Assembly: GCA_910585075.1 (NCBI GenBank)
Contig: CAJUED010000010.1
Span: 23,697-87,696, forward strand
Direction of reading: 5' to 3'
Length of the DNA: 64,000 nucleotides
Source: an uncultured Lachnospiraceae bacterium
GTDB taxonomy: Bacteria; Bacillota; Clostridia; Lachnospirales; Lachnospiraceae
The position numbers were made by a program, and so were the translations under genes. Shown here piece by piece: positions 8,172-17,805 of this stretch. Numbering within the stretch: the first letter of the stretch is position 1; every line of letters begins with the position of its first letter. The notes under the pieces were generated by a model, which did no database searches, was not told the origin of the DNA, and saw nothing but the letters and a program-made list of their open reading frames with translations.

Positions 8172-9299
8172 GTGGAGGAAAGTAGATTACTGTTACGGTA
8201 TAACTTACAGTTCTTTGCGAAGGACGGCCCCGGCGGTGAGAAGACGGAACAGCCTACCGCCAAAAAATTAAACGATGCCAGAAGCGAAGGACAGGTGGCC
8301 AAGAGCAAGGAGGTTGCAAATGCTTTTGGTATGCTTTCTTTGTTTTTGATTTTAAAGTTGTATCTGGGAACCATAGGCACAAGCTTTATCGAATATTTCA
8401 ATATGGTTTACAGACAGATGCCCGATGTGATCAAGCGTTTTAACGGGCGTACGCCCTTTGAGGGCCTGCAGGTGTTAATCAGGAGCATGATGGTCCAAAT
8501 GCTACTGCTTATCCTGCCCATACTTTTGATTGGTTTTGCGGTGGCTTTTATATGCGATTATATGCAGGTGAAGTGGAGGCCCACCACCAAGCCCATACGG
8601 CCGAAATTCAGTAAATTGAGCCCTATGAAGGGATTTAAAAGAATCTTTTCCGCGGCATCCCTGATGGAGCTGTTTAAATCTATTTTAAAGCTTGCGGTAA
8701 TTGGATATGTGGCTTATTCCTATTTAAAGGACAGAACAGGCCAAATCCTTATTTTGTATGATATCGCATTAAACCGGGCGATCGGCCTGATTGGGGAGAT
8801 TGTGGTTGACTTAGGCATCCGGATTGCGGCGGTATATATGGTGATTGCTTTTGTGGATTATAAGTATCAGAAGTGGAAATTCAATGAAGACATGAAAATG
8901 ACCAAGCAGGAGGTCAAGGACGAGTTTAAGAACGCGGAAGGAGACCCTCAGATTAAGGGAAAGCAGAAGCAGCGTATGAGGGAGGCTTCCATGCGAAGGA
9001 TGATGCAGCAGCTGCCGGAGGCGGATGTAGTCATCACCAACCCCACCCACTATGCGGTGGCAATCAAATATGACCCGGATAAATATGATGCTCCTTATGT
9101 GCTTGCAAAGGGAGAAGATTATCTGGCGCAGAAAATCAAAGAAGTTGCAAAAGAAAATAACGTGGAAATTGTGGAAAACAAACCACTTGCAAGAATGCTT
9201 TACGCCAATGTGGACGTGGGCGGCCTGGTTCCGCCGGAGCTCTACCAGTCAGTGGCGGAGGTACTTGCATTTGTATATCACTTAAAGGGCAAGATATAA
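8172..9299 (+). CDS. flhB: Flagellar export switch protein FlhB
   Basis: 375 residues. FlhB sets the substrate order of flagellar export (hook before filament). The first 30 residues read as the Gram-positive form with LQFFAKDGPGG then EKTEQPTAKK. Four membrane helices lie at about 45-225, and the cytoplasmic domain carries the NPTH self-cleavage site, Asn290-Pro291. GTG 8172 is chosen because AAAAGGAGG (8156-8164) is seven bases upstream and the frame before it reads as non-homologous residues. A start as early as 8049 overlapping fliR is possible but has no ribosome site. Confidence 0.94.
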   Translation: MEESRLLLRYNLQFFAKDGPGGEKTEQPTAKKLNDARSEGQVAKSKEVANAFGMLSLFLILKLYLGTIGTSFIEYFNMVYRQMPDVIKRFNGRTPFEGLQVLIRSMMVQMLLLILPILLIGFAVAFICDYMQVKWRPTTKPIRPKFSKLSPMKGFKRIFSAASLMELFKSILKLAVIGYVAYSYLKDRTGQILILYDIALNRAIGLIGEIVVDLGIRIAAVYMVIAFVDYKYQKWKFNEDMKMTKQEVKDEFKNAEGDPQIKGKQKQRMREASMRRMMQQLPEADVVITNPTHYAVAIKYDPDKYDAPYVLAKGEDYLAQKIKEVAKENNVEIVENKPLARMLYANVDVGGLVPPELYQSVAEVLAFVYHLKGKI

Positions 9300-9302
9300 A
9301 TC

Positions 9303-9403
9303 ATAGTAAACGACATAACAAATGCCTCTTTCCGCTTCCTGCAAAATCCATATATGTAAGCTTTTGCAGGAGCAAAAAGGACATTTCTAATGTCGTTAAC
9401 TAT
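9303..9403 (+). repeat. 101-base near-palindrome between flhB and flhA
   Basis: The ends ATAGTAAACGACAT (9303-9316) and ATGTCGTTAACTAT (9390-9403) match as inverted repeats at 13 of 14 positions. AAATG and CATTT continue the arms, and TCCTGCAAAA pairs with TTTTGCAGGA nearer the centre. The whole folds as one long hairpin. It begins four bases after the flhB stop and ends before the flhA ribosome site. A small non-autonomous inverted-repeat element, or a stable RNA processing or stability element within the operon, are both possible. Confidence 0.7.
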
Positions 9404-9441
9404 AGAAATTTATACTAGAATTTGAAGAAAGGGGAATGGGT

Positions 9442-11475
9442 ATGAAAAAAGCGGATATTGGCGTTGCGGCTTATGTGCTCGCGGCATTTATCATGTTCAT
9501 TGTGCCGATTCCAAATTGGCTTTTGGACGTGTTGCTGGCCTGCAACATGGCGATTGCATTTACCATTCTCTTCGGCACTATGTTTACAAAAGAAGTTCTG
9601 GATATGTCTTTTTATCCTACCATGCTCCTCTTTACTACCATATTCAGAATTTCCCTTAACGTTTCCTCAACCAGACTGATTCTGACAACCGGTGATCCGG
9701 GCCAGGTGGTTGCCACTTTCGGTAACTATGTAGGTGCAGGTAATCTGGTGGTGGGCAGTATTGTTTTTATCATTCTGATTATTATTCAGTTTATGGTCAT
9801 CAATAAAGGTTCCGAGAGAGTGGCGGAGGTAACCGCAAGATTTACTCTGGACGCTATGCCGGGTAAGCAGATGGCCATTGACGCGGATTTAAATACCGGT
9901 GCAATCTCAGATGCGGAAGCGAAGGTGCGCCGGGATAAGATTCAGGAAGAATCCAGCTTCTTCGGTTCCATGGATGGTGCCGTTAAGTATGTAAAGGGAG
10001 ACGCCACAGCAGGTTTGATCATCACTTTCGTCAATGTAATCGGTGGTATCGCCATGGGAGTCCTTTATCAGAATCTGGAAATTGGGGCGGCGGTACAAAA
10101 GTACGTTATCCTTACCATCGGTGACGGACTTGTGAGTCAGATTCCCTCTCTCTTGATTTCCCTCTCAACCGGTATCCTTGTGACCAAGGGGTCAAAGGAT
10201 GCGGATTTTGGAACGGTGCTGGTGGGCCAGCTCTTTGGTATTCCCAAAGCACTTTATCTGGTTGGGGGCGTGATTGCAGGACTGGGCATTGTAACCCCTC
10301 TGCCTGACCTGATATTCCTGACCCTGGGACTTATTTTTATCGTGACAGGAAGAATGGTTGCGGGCACTCTTGAAACGGCTCAGATAGAGAGCGAGGTAAG
10401 TGCGGATGAGATTGCAGCTGAGGAGATCAGACAGCCTGAGAATGTGAACAGCCTTCTGCAGGTGGATCCTATTGAGCTTGAATTTGGTTACGGCATTATC
10501 CCCCTTGCGGATGTGAATCAGGGTGGCGATTTGTTAGACCGTGTGGTAATGATCAGAAGGCAGATTGCGCTTGAACTTGGTACGGTGGTTCCCATTATCA
10601 GACTTCGCGATAACATTCAATTGAATCCAAATCAATATATCATTAAAATAAAGGGCATACAGGTCAGCGAGGGAGAAATCCTTTTTGACCATTATATGGC
10701 CATGAATCCGGGATATGTGGAGGAGGAGATTACAGGTATTCCCACTTTCGAGCCTTCATTCCATCTGCCGGCCATCTGGATAACGGAAGGGCAGAGGGAG
10801 CGTGCGGAGAGTATGGGATATACGGTTGTGGATCCGCCGTCTATTATAGCCACACATCTGACGGAAATTATCAGGCAGCATATTTCCGAGCTGCTTACAA
10901 GACAGGATGTACAGAACCTGACCGACAACTTAAAGGAGACAAATCCGTCTCTGGTGGAAGAACTTGTGCCAAAGCTTTTGGGACTTGGCGAGATACAGAA
11001 GGTTTTGCAGAATCTCTTAAAAGAGGGAATTTCCATAAGAGACTTGCTTACCATTTTTGAGACATTGGCGGATTATGCGGCTACCTCCAGAGATACGGAT
11101 ATCCTTACGGAATATGTAAGGCAGAGTTTAAAGAGAGCCATATCAGTGAAGTTCTTCCCCCAGGGGGAGACCACCAGTGTGGCAACTTTAGACCCTAAGC
11201 TGGAGCAGGAGATCATGGCAAGCGTGAAACAGACGGAGACAGGCGCATACCTGACTCTTGACCCGGAAAAAACCAGGGCAATCATGAAATCCGTAGGTGA
11301 TGAAATTGCAAAGTTGGAGAACTTGGGAAAGAGCCCCATTATCATCACTTCTCCAATCGTGCGTATGTATTTTAAGAGACTGACGGAAGATTATTACAGA
11401 GATTTAATTGTGGTTTCGTATAATGAGATAGACAGTAATATTGAATTACAATCTGTAGGAATGGTGACGGCATGA
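9442..11475 (+). CDS. flhA: Flagellar export motor protein FlhA
   Basis: 677 residues. Seven or eight membrane helices fill the first 330 residues. The conserved FHIPEP-region stretch appears as TARFTLDAMPGKQMAIDADLN, and a cytoplasmic domain forms the nonameric ring that docks export chaperones. FlhA powers type III export with the proton gradient. ATG 9442 is preferred over ATG 9436 because AAAGGGG (9428-9434) is seven bases from it and only one base from the earlier codon. The end overlaps flhF by four bases (ATGA). Confidence 0.96.
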   Translation: MKKADIGVAAYVLAAFIMFIVPIPNWLLDVLLACNMAIAFTILFGTMFTKEVLDMSFYPTMLLFTTIFRISLNVSSTRLILTTGDPGQVVATFGNYVGAGNLVVGSIVFIILIIIQFMVINKGSERVAEVTARFTLDAMPGKQMAIDADLNTGAISDAEAKVRRDKIQEESSFFGSMDGAVKYVKGDATAGLIITFVNVIGGIAMGVLYQNLEIGAAVQKYVILTIGDGLVSQIPSLLISLSTGILVTKGSKDADFGTVLVGQLFGIPKALYLVGGVIAGLGIVTPLPDLIFLTLGLIFIVTGRMVAGTLETAQIESEVSADEIAAEEIRQPENVNSLLQVDPIELEFGYGIIPLADVNQGGDLLDRVVMIRRQIALELGTVVPIIRLRDNIQLNPNQYIIKIKGIQVSEGEILFDHYMAMNPGYVEEEITGIPTFEPSFHLPAIWITEGQRERAESMGYTVVDPPSIIATHLTEIIRQHISELLTRQDVQNLTDNLKETNPSLVEELVPKLLGLGEIQKVLQNLLKEGISIRDLLTIFETLADYAATSRDTDILTEYVRQSLKRAISVKFFPQGETTSVATLDPKLEQEIMASVKQTETGAYLTLDPEKTRAIMKSVGDEIAKLENLGKSPIIITSPIVRMYFKRLTEDYYRDLIVVSYNEIDSNIELQSVGMVTA

Positions 11476-12695
11476 TAATTAAAAAATTTCAGGGAAAAAC
11501 AGAAGCGCAGGCAGTGGAAAGCGCCAAAAAAGAGCTGGGCAGCGGCGTGGTGATCATGAATGTTCGGAATGTGAAAAGCAATGGAATCTTCAGCTTTTTG
11601 AAACCGCAGATGGTGGAGGTTACGGTTGCCCTTGAGGATGAACCGGTGAACATTCCCATTCAAAAGAAACCCGAGCCAAGGCCGCAGCCGCCCCAACAGG
11701 AGGCTGTGGTGAAAGAGAAGCCCCAGACGGCGCCTTCGGAGAGTGGAAAGGCGGAAGAAGAAGATAAAAATGCGGCCGCTATGGTGGACAACAGCAATCT
11801 GGAAGAAAAAATAAATACGCTGCACAGCCTGCTTGAACAGCAGCTGCAAAAGCCCGAGGAAACCAGGGATGAGGAGCAGGAGCAGGAAGAAACCGAGGTG
11901 GATCGGTTTATGAAACTGCTTTACTATACCATGCTTGAAAACGAGGTAAATGAGCAGTACGCCAATCAAATAGTAGATGAGATTAAGAAGATTAATAAGC
12001 CTAATATGCCTTTTAATTATGCATTGGCCAACACTTATCAGAAAATGATTTTAAAATTTGGCAAACCTGTGGAAATTACGCCTGCGGAAAAGGGACCAAA
12101 GGTAATATTTTTCGTGGGACCCACCGGAGTGGGGAAAACCACCACAATCGCAAAGATTGCCTCCAAATTCAGCGTGGAGGGGGATAAGAAGGTTGCCCTG
12201 CTTACGGCGGATACCTACCGGATTGCGGCAGCGGAGCAGCTTCGCACCTACGCAAACATCATGGAGGTGCCTTTCAGGGTGATCTACTCCACAGAGGAGA
12301 TTGAGCAGGCCCTTCGGGACTTTAGGGATTATGACTTTATTATGGTGGATACGGCCGGACATTCCCCTAAAAACGAGGACCAGAAAGAGGCAATGGTCGG
12401 ATTTATCCATTCTGTGGACGGACTTGCCCAGAAAGATGTGTTCCTTGTGCTGAGTGCCACCACAAAATACAAGGACTTGCTCAGCATTGCGGACAGTTAT
12501 TCCGCTATGACGGATTACAACCTTATTTTTACCAAATTGGATGAAACCAGCACTTTGGGAAGTCTTTTGAACATAAGGCTCCATACGGGCGCCCCCTTAT
12601 CCTATGTAACTTATGGGCAGAATGTGCCTGACGACATAGAATGTTTTAATCCACAAAAGACGGTAAAGCAGCTTTTGGGCGGCAAAAAGAACTGA
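11472..12695 (+). CDS. flhF: Flagellar SRP-like GTPase FlhF
   Basis: 407 residues. An N-terminal basic B domain and an acidic, Pro/Gln/Glu-rich linker (about 55-145) precede the N and G domains. The P-loop is GPTGVGKTTTIAKIA (about residue 215), followed by LLTADTYRIAAAEQL and VDTAGHSP, all SRP54/FtsY-type GTPase motifs. FlhF sets flagellar position and number with its activator FlhG, encoded next. The start overlaps flhA. Confidence 0.95.
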   Translation: MIIKKFQGKTEAQAVESAKKELGSGVVIMNVRNVKSNGIFSFLKPQMVEVTVALEDEPVNIPIQKKPEPRPQPPQQEAVVKEKPQTAPSESGKAEEEDKNAAAMVDNSNLEEKINTLHSLLEQQLQKPEETRDEEQEQEETEVDRFMKLLYYTMLENEVNEQYANQIVDEIKKINKPNMPFNYALANTYQKMILKFGKPVEITPAEKGPKVIFFVGPTGVGKTTTIAKIASKFSVEGDKKVALLTADTYRIAAAEQLRTYANIMEVPFRVIYSTEEIEQALRDFRDYDFIMVDTAGHSPKNEDQKEAMVGFIHSVDGLAQKDVFLVLSATTKYKDLLSIADSYSAMTDYNLIFTKLDETSTLGSLLNIRLHTGAPLSYVTYGQNVPDDIECFNPQKTVKQLLGGKKN

Positions 12696-12728
12696 CAATG
12701 ATAAACCACGGATAAGTGAGGAAGATAC

Positions 12729-13613
12729 ATGGATCAGGCTGAACAGTTACGTAATATTATTAAAGCAGGCGCCGTCACCCACGATAAGCCCCTGGCAAGA
12801 GTTATCACTGTTACAAGCGGTAAGGGCGGTGTGGGGAAGTCCAGCGTGGCCATCAATCTGGCAATACAGTTCAGAAAAATGGGGCAGAAGGTCATTATTC
12901 TGGATGCGGATTTCGGGCTGGCCAACATTGAAATTATGTTTGGGACGGCTCCGCAATATAATTTAAGTGATTTAATCTACAGAGGAAAAAGGATCAGAGA
13001 TATCATAACATGGGGCCCTATGGAAGTGGGCTTCATATCGGGAGGCTCGGGGATTACCGGGCTCACCAATTTAAACAAGGATTATTTGTCATATATTATT
13101 AATAATCTTTCCGAATTGGACGCGATTGCCGATACTATAATTGTGGATACCGCGGCGGGAATATCAGACACGGTGCTGGAATTTCTTGTGGCCAGCGAGG
13201 AGATTTTGCTGATAGCAACTCCGGAGCCCACTTCCCTTGCCGATTCCTATTCTCTTTTAAAGGCGCTGAACAGGCATCCAAGATTTTCAAAGGAGAAAAC
13301 GAAGGTCAGGGTGATCGCAAACAAAGTGGATGTGCCAAAAGAGGGGGATGCACTTTTCGGGAAGCTGAATGCGGTGGTAGGCAATTATCTGAAAATCCCT
13401 ATTGTGTACCTTGGGGTCATCCCAAGGGACAGCCAGCTGCCGAAAGCGGTGATGCATCAGATGCCGGTGTCTCTAAAGACGCCTGCGTCAAAATCGGTGG
13501 CAGCCTTTGAAAGGATTGCCGCGAACCTGATGGATAAGGAAAAGGAGCAGAGTCTTCCAAAGAGGGGAGTGGCGGCTTTTTTTTCATATATATTAACAGG
13601 TAAAAATGTTTAG
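12729..13613 (+). CDS. flhG: Flagellar number regulator FlhG (MinD/ParA ATPase)
   Basis: 294 residues. The deviant Walker A motif GKGGVGKSS lies at residues 30-38, followed by ILDADFGLANIEIMFG and VDTAAGISD, diagnostic for the MinD/FlhG branch. The N-terminal QAEQLRNII helix resembles the FlhF-activating DQAxxLR motif of FlhG. It stimulates FlhF GTPase and limits flagellum number. A C-terminal amphipathic helix for membrane binding is plausible but not obvious. The ATG follows GTGAGGAAG. Confidence 0.94.
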   Translation: MDQAEQLRNIIKAGAVTHDKPLARVITVTSGKGGVGKSSVAINLAIQFRKMGQKVIILDADFGLANIEIMFGTAPQYNLSDLIYRGKRIRDIITWGPMEVGFISGGSGITGLTNLNKDYLSYIINNLSELDAIADTIIVDTAAGISDTVLEFLVASEEILLIATPEPTSLADSYSLLKALNRHPRFSKEKTKVRVIANKVDVPKEGDALFGKLNAVVGNYLKIPIVYLGVIPRDSQLPKAVMHQMPVSLKTPASKSVAAFERIAANLMDKEKEQSLPKRGVAAFFSYILTGKNV

Positions 13614-13627
13614 CAGGAGGTAAGGGT

Positions 13628-14350
13628 ATGCTTTTAGAGTATGTGGAACCGGGTAACAAGATAGAAATGCAGGCGGTGGAGCGTGGACAGGACATTGATG
13701 AACTTGAGAATAAGAGAGTATACGAGTCTCAGGTTCTGGATATTCTTTCCGAAGACAGGCTTGAGATTGCAATGCCTATGGAAAAGATGAAGCTTATTTT
13801 GCTGCCGGTGAATACGGAATATGATATATGTTTTTATACGCCTTCCGGTCTGTACCAGTGCTTTGCGGACGTGATAGACAGATATAAGTCGGGAGGACAG
13901 TACATTCTGCTTATGGAGCTCACCAGCAATCTGCGGAAGCATCAGCGCAGAGAATATTATCGTTTGAGCTGTGCCCTTGATATGGATTCAAGACCCCTTG
14001 GAAAGGAAGAAATCGCCGCTGTGGAGAACAGAAGCGATTACCTTGCGCCGGGACTTCCCTTAAAACACAGTGTGATTGTGGATATCAGCGGGGGCGGCGT
14101 GCGCTTTGTATCCGATTATGCTTATGAGCCGGACAGTCTTGTTTACTGCAAATACAATCTGTCCATTGACGGGGAAAATAAAGAATACACGCTGGTGGCC
14201 AAGGTCCTTCGGGTGAAGGAGCTTGACGGGAAACCGGGCATGTATGAGCACCGCGCCCAGTATATTAATATTGATACGGTGGAGCGTGAGGAAATCATTC
14301 GTTTCATTTTTGAGGAAGAAAGAAAAATAAGGAAACGTAAAAAAAGGTGA
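13628..14350 (+). CDS. PilZ-domain flagellar brake protein (YcgR/YpfA-like)
   Basis: 240 residues. The N-terminal half is a YcgR-N-like beta domain. The C-terminal half begins with RKHQRREYYRL, the RxxxR c-di-GMP binding motif, and has a VDISGGGVRF motif (DxSxxG), the second half of the PilZ site. It would bind cyclic di-GMP and slow or stop the motor. AGGAGGTAAGG precedes the ATG. In B. subtilis an equivalent protein, DgrA/YpfA, is encoded elsewhere; here it sits in the operon. Confidence 0.9.
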   Translation: MLLEYVEPGNKIEMQAVERGQDIDELENKRVYESQVLDILSEDRLEIAMPMEKMKLILLPVNTEYDICFYTPSGLYQCFADVIDRYKSGGQYILLMELTSNLRKHQRREYYRLSCALDMDSRPLGKEEIAAVENRSDYLAPGLPLKHSVIVDISGGGVRFVSDYAYEPDSLVYCKYNLSIDGENKEYTLVAKVLRVKELDGKPGMYEHRAQYINIDTVEREEIIRFIFEEERKIRKRKKR

Positions 14351-14499
14351 TACGTGGTTACTTTGCACCCATGTGAAGAATGTTTTGTGGTATACTGTGT
14401 TTGGCAGCGGAGGGTAGAGATTTGAATCCCTGCGAAGCCGTGTAGCACTTTAGAGGTATGAACTGTTGAAAGACGGTTAAAGGTGAAAAAGGATTTAGT

Positions 14500-15108
14500 A
14501 TGATAACGAAGGCAGATGAAATCAAAGCCGGTAGAAAAATTGTTGCAATTGCCAGCTCAACCGGCGGACCTAAGGCATTGCAGGGATTGATTCCGCTACT
14601 GCCTGCCAATCTGAATGCGCCTGTTTTGATTGTACAGCATATGCCTGCAGGGTTTACCGAGGCTCTTGCGGCCAGGCTTAATACTTTAAGCCCGCTTGCG
14701 GTAAAGGAAGCGGCGGATGGAGATGTGATTAAGCAGGGGCAGGTTTATTTGGCCCGGGGCGGGAGACATATGAAGGCGGTAAGAAGCGGGGCCAGACATG
14801 TGATACGCTATTCGGATGAACCTCCAAGAGAGGGAGTTCGCCCCTGTGCCAATTATATGTATGAGTCATTGGCGACATGTAACTATGACGAAATCGTATG
14901 TGCGGTTCTCACAGGTATGGGAGCGGACGGTACGGCCGGAATCAAAAATTTAAAAGAAAAGAAAAGGGTGAAGGTTTTTGCCCAGAGCGAGGAGAGCTCT
15001 ACCGTGTACGGCATGCCAAAGGCTATTGTGACAGCAGGACTTTCAGGCAAAGGAATCTCTTTGGAGAGAATTGCACAGGAAATTATAAGGAACGTGGGGG
15101 TAATTTAG
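14500..15108 (+). CDS. cheB: CheB methylesterase domain without a receiver
   Basis: 202 residues, only the catalytic domain of CheB, which demethylates and deamidates chemoreceptor glutamates. The catalytic triad is visible: Ser20 in ASSTGG, His47 in QHMP and Asp143 in GMGADG. Full CheB is about 350 residues with an N-terminal receiver. Here a stop codon lies in frame just upstream, so the receiver is absent and not merely miscalled. The 149 bases before it encode nothing convincing. Activity would then not depend on CheA phosphorylation through a fused receiver. No cheR is present in the window. Confidence 0.88.
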   Translation: MITKADEIKAGRKIVAIASSTGGPKALQGLIPLLPANLNAPVLIVQHMPAGFTEALAARLNTLSPLAVKEAADGDVIKQGQVYLARGGRHMKAVRSGARHVIRYSDEPPREGVRPCANYMYESLATCNYDEIVCAVLTGMGADGTAGIKNLKEKKRVKVFAQSEESSTVYGMPKAIVTAGLSGKGISLERIAQEIIRNVGVI

Positions 15109-17187
15109 ATGGATGTAAATCAATATCTGGAAATTTTTCTTGATGAAACGAAGGAGCACCTTGAGAGTCTGAACACACAGATACTTAATCTGGAGCAGGA
15201 ACCGGAGGATACGGATACAATTAACGAAATTTTCCGGGCGGCCCATTCCTTAAAGGGTATGGCAGGAACCATGGGATATAAGAGAATGCAGACGCTGACC
15301 CATGATATGGAAAACGTATTTTCGGAAATCAGAAACGGCACCATGAAAGTCAATTCCAATCTGATTGACACTTTGTTCCAGTGTCTGGATGCCCTTGAAG
15401 AATATACCAACAATATCCAGGAGACCGCTGACGAGGGAACTAACGATAATCAGCAGCTTATTAATCAGTTAAACGAATACTTAAATGCCAGCAAGAACGG
15501 AGGGGAAGCGCCTGCTAAGGCTCCCGCGCCGGCTGCGGAAGAAAAGAATGAGGTTCCCGAAGAAGGGGCTGCGGAAGAAAAGTGGAAGACCATCAACGTC
15601 GGAGAGTCCGAACAGGTGGTTTTGGAAGCAGCCAAATCTCAGGGAAAGAATATATTTGGCATCAGTGTTTATATACAGGAAAACTGTCTCCTTAAGGCGG
15701 CCAGAGCTTTTCAGGTGTATAAGGAGATAGAGGAGCGGTCTGAGGTGATCGTCTGCAATCCTCCCGTACAGGATATAGAAGATGAAAAGTTCGACCTGGA
15801 TTTCAGCCTTATCGTGATTGCCGACTGTGAGCTTGACGAGATTTTAAAGAGTGCGGGAAATGTCTCTGAAATCGAAAAAGTAGTGGGCGCGGTCTATGAG
15901 GTTGAGGTGTCTGAGGCGAAAGAGGAAGCTGAGACGACGGCCGTTGCCACCCAGGAAGAAAAGAAGTCGGCAAAGACGCCGGCTAAGACCCAGAATGCAC
16001 CGGCTAAGGCAAATGAGAAAAAGACAGCGGGTAAACCTGTGGCAAACAGAACGGTCCGCGTGGATATCGAAAAGCTGGATGTACTGATGAATCTGGTCAG
16101 CGAACTTATCATTGCAAAGAATTCTATGGTGGCGGATTCAAGAGGGGAAGGCGGAAGCGGCTTCAGGGAACATATTGAATATCTGGAGAGCGTGACTACA
16201 AATCTCCATGAGTCCGTTATGAAGGTCAGGATGGTTCCCATTGAGAGCGTTGTGAGCAAGTTCCCGAGAATGATCCGTGACTTATCCAAGAAATTAAATA
16301 AAAAAATGGAACTTTATATGTCAGGTGAGGAGACAGAGCTTGACAGAACCGTGGTGGATGAGATTGGCGATCCCTTGATGCACCTTCTGCGGAACGCAGC
16401 CGATCATGGTCTTGAGTCCGGAGAGCTGCGAATCAAGAGAGGTAAACCCGAGGTTGGCTCCATTTTTCTGAATGCATATCAGGATGGTAACAATGTTGTC
16501 ATCGAGGTAAAGGATGATGGTAACGGAATTGATGTGGAATCCGTTAAAAATAAAGCCATTGAGCGTGGCGTCATCACCGCCGATCAGGCACTTGGCATGA
16601 GTGAGAAGGATATCATTAATCTTCTTTTCCATGCAGGCTTTTCAACGGCTAAGACCATATCGGATGTATCAGGAAGAGGCGTTGGCCTTGATGTGGTGAA
16701 GTCAAAGATTGAGTCCTTAAGCGGTGAGGTGGAAGTGAAATCCAGCCTTGAGGAAGGAAGTACCTGGACCATAAGGCTTCCGCTGACCCTTGCAATCATT
16801 CAGGCACTGATGGTAACGGTGGGAGGAGAAAAATATGCCATTTCTCTTGGCAGTATCCAGACCATTGAGGATATCAGTCCGGATGATGTAAAGCTGGTGG
16901 AGAACAGGGAGGTAATCAACCTGCGAGGCAGCGTCATCCCGATTATCAGATTAAGCAGGGAGCTGGATATAGAGAGCAGTAAGGCGCCGGATGAGAATAT
17001 CATGGTGGTTATCGTCAAGAAAGGCGAGCGCTATGCGGGCCTGGTGGTGGATGAGCTGATAGGACAGCAGGAGATTGTAATTAAGTCGCTTGGCAAATAT
17101 ATCAGTAAGTGCAGAATCATCAGCGGCGCAACCATTTTGGGCGATGGCGAAGTGGCACTTATTCTGGATGCAAATGCATTGATATAG
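15109..17187 (+). CDS. cheA: Chemotaxis histidine kinase CheA
   Basis: 692 residues. The P1 domain holds phosphorylated His46 (AAHSLKG). A Pro/Ala/Glu-rich linker leads to a P2-like CheY-binding domain (about 160-265), a second linker, then P3 dimerisation (about 320-385), the P4 ATPase with LLRNAADHGLE, DDGNGID and GRGVGLDVV, and a C-terminal P5/CheW-like domain. It relays receptor signals to CheY. It starts one base after the cheB stop. Its length and layout are normal for Firmicutes. Confidence 0.97.
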   Translation: MDVNQYLEIFLDETKEHLESLNTQILNLEQEPEDTDTINEIFRAAHSLKGMAGTMGYKRMQTLTHDMENVFSEIRNGTMKVNSNLIDTLFQCLDALEEYTNNIQETADEGTNDNQQLINQLNEYLNASKNGGEAPAKAPAPAAEEKNEVPEEGAAEEKWKTINVGESEQVVLEAAKSQGKNIFGISVYIQENCLLKAARAFQVYKEIEERSEVIVCNPPVQDIEDEKFDLDFSLIVIADCELDEILKSAGNVSEIEKVVGAVYEVEVSEAKEEAETTAVATQEEKKSAKTPAKTQNAPAKANEKKTAGKPVANRTVRVDIEKLDVLMNLVSELIIAKNSMVADSRGEGGSGFREHIEYLESVTTNLHESVMKVRMVPIESVVSKFPRMIRDLSKKLNKKMELYMSGEETELDRTVVDEIGDPLMHLLRNAADHGLESGELRIKRGKPEVGSIFLNAYQDGNNVVIEVKDDGNGIDVESVKNKAIERGVITADQALGMSEKDIINLLFHAGFSTAKTISDVSGRGVGLDVVKSKIESLSGEVEVKSSLEEGSTWTIRLPLTLAIIQALMVTVGGEKYAISLGSIQTIEDISPDDVKLVENREVINLRGSVIPIIRLSRELDIESSKAPDENIMVVIVKKGERYAGLVVDELIGQQEIVIKSLGKYISKCRIISGATILGDGEVALILDANALI

Positions 17188-17203
17188 GACAGGGGGAAGA
17201 AGA

Positions 17204-17683
17204 ATGGATGAACTTAGAGTTTCCGGTCTGGACGGAGCTGATGTTAAGGCAGGATATGATGCGCAGCAGTATATTGTGATAAAACTGGGACATGAGCAGT
17301 ATGGAATTGACATTAAATTTATAGACAATATTGTACGTATGCAGCATATTACCAGAGTGCCAATGGTGGCTGATTATCTTAAGGGAGTTATTAATCTGCG
17401 TGGTGAGGTTATACCCGTTATGAGTCTTCGGATTAAGATGGGCCTGCCTGCGGACGAGATGACCAAGGCTACCAGAATCATTATCCTGAAGCTGGAGCAG
17501 CACGGTACCATTGGGATTATCGTGGATGAAGTGAGAGAGGTTGTCACCTTAAGCCCGAGCCAGATTGAAAGAGCGGCCTATGACGGGAAAGAGGATAAGA
17601 CCAGCTTTATCATGGGAATTGGTAAGCATGAGAATGAATTGATATCTCTTCTGGATTTAAATGCCGTAGCTTTGGAAAAATAA
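17204..17683 (+). CDS. cheW: Chemotaxis adaptor CheW
   Basis: 159 residues, a single CheW domain. YIVIKLGHEQYGIDIKFIDNIVR and VPMVADYLKGVINLRGEVIPVMSLR are family signatures. CheW links receptors to CheA in the array. AGGGGGAAG lies before the ATG, 16 bases after cheA. Confidence 0.97.
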   Translation: MDELRVSGLDGADVKAGYDAQQYIVIKLGHEQYGIDIKFIDNIVRMQHITRVPMVADYLKGVINLRGEVIPVMSLRIKMGLPADEMTKATRIIILKLEQHGTIGIIVDEVREVVTLSPSQIERAAYDGKEDKTSFIMGIGKHENELISLLDLNAVALEK

Positions 17684-17730
17684 ATGGATTAACAGTAATA
17701 AGAGAAGGTTAGTGTCAGCGGCAGGTTTGG

Positions 17731-17760
17731 CAGGGTCTGCGCATTTATCGGGCAGACGGC
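17731..17760 (+). other. Stem-loop in the cheW-cheC gap
   Basis: GTCTGC (17735-17740) pairs with GCAGAC (17752-17757) within a 122-base GC-rich gap that also holds complementary CGGCAG and CTGCTG segments. There is no U tract and no open frame. It may be a stability or attenuation structure. Confidence 0.3.
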
Positions 17761-17805
17761 AGTTTGCCGGACCGGCTGCTGTCAGTGTTACAGTTAGGAG
17801 GGACC

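Noticed and set aside
14351..14499. tRNA-like sequence or lost CheB receiver in the gap before cheB
   Set aside because: A TTTGAATCCC stretch recalls a T-loop, but no cloverleaf can be drawn, and stops interrupt the cheB frame.
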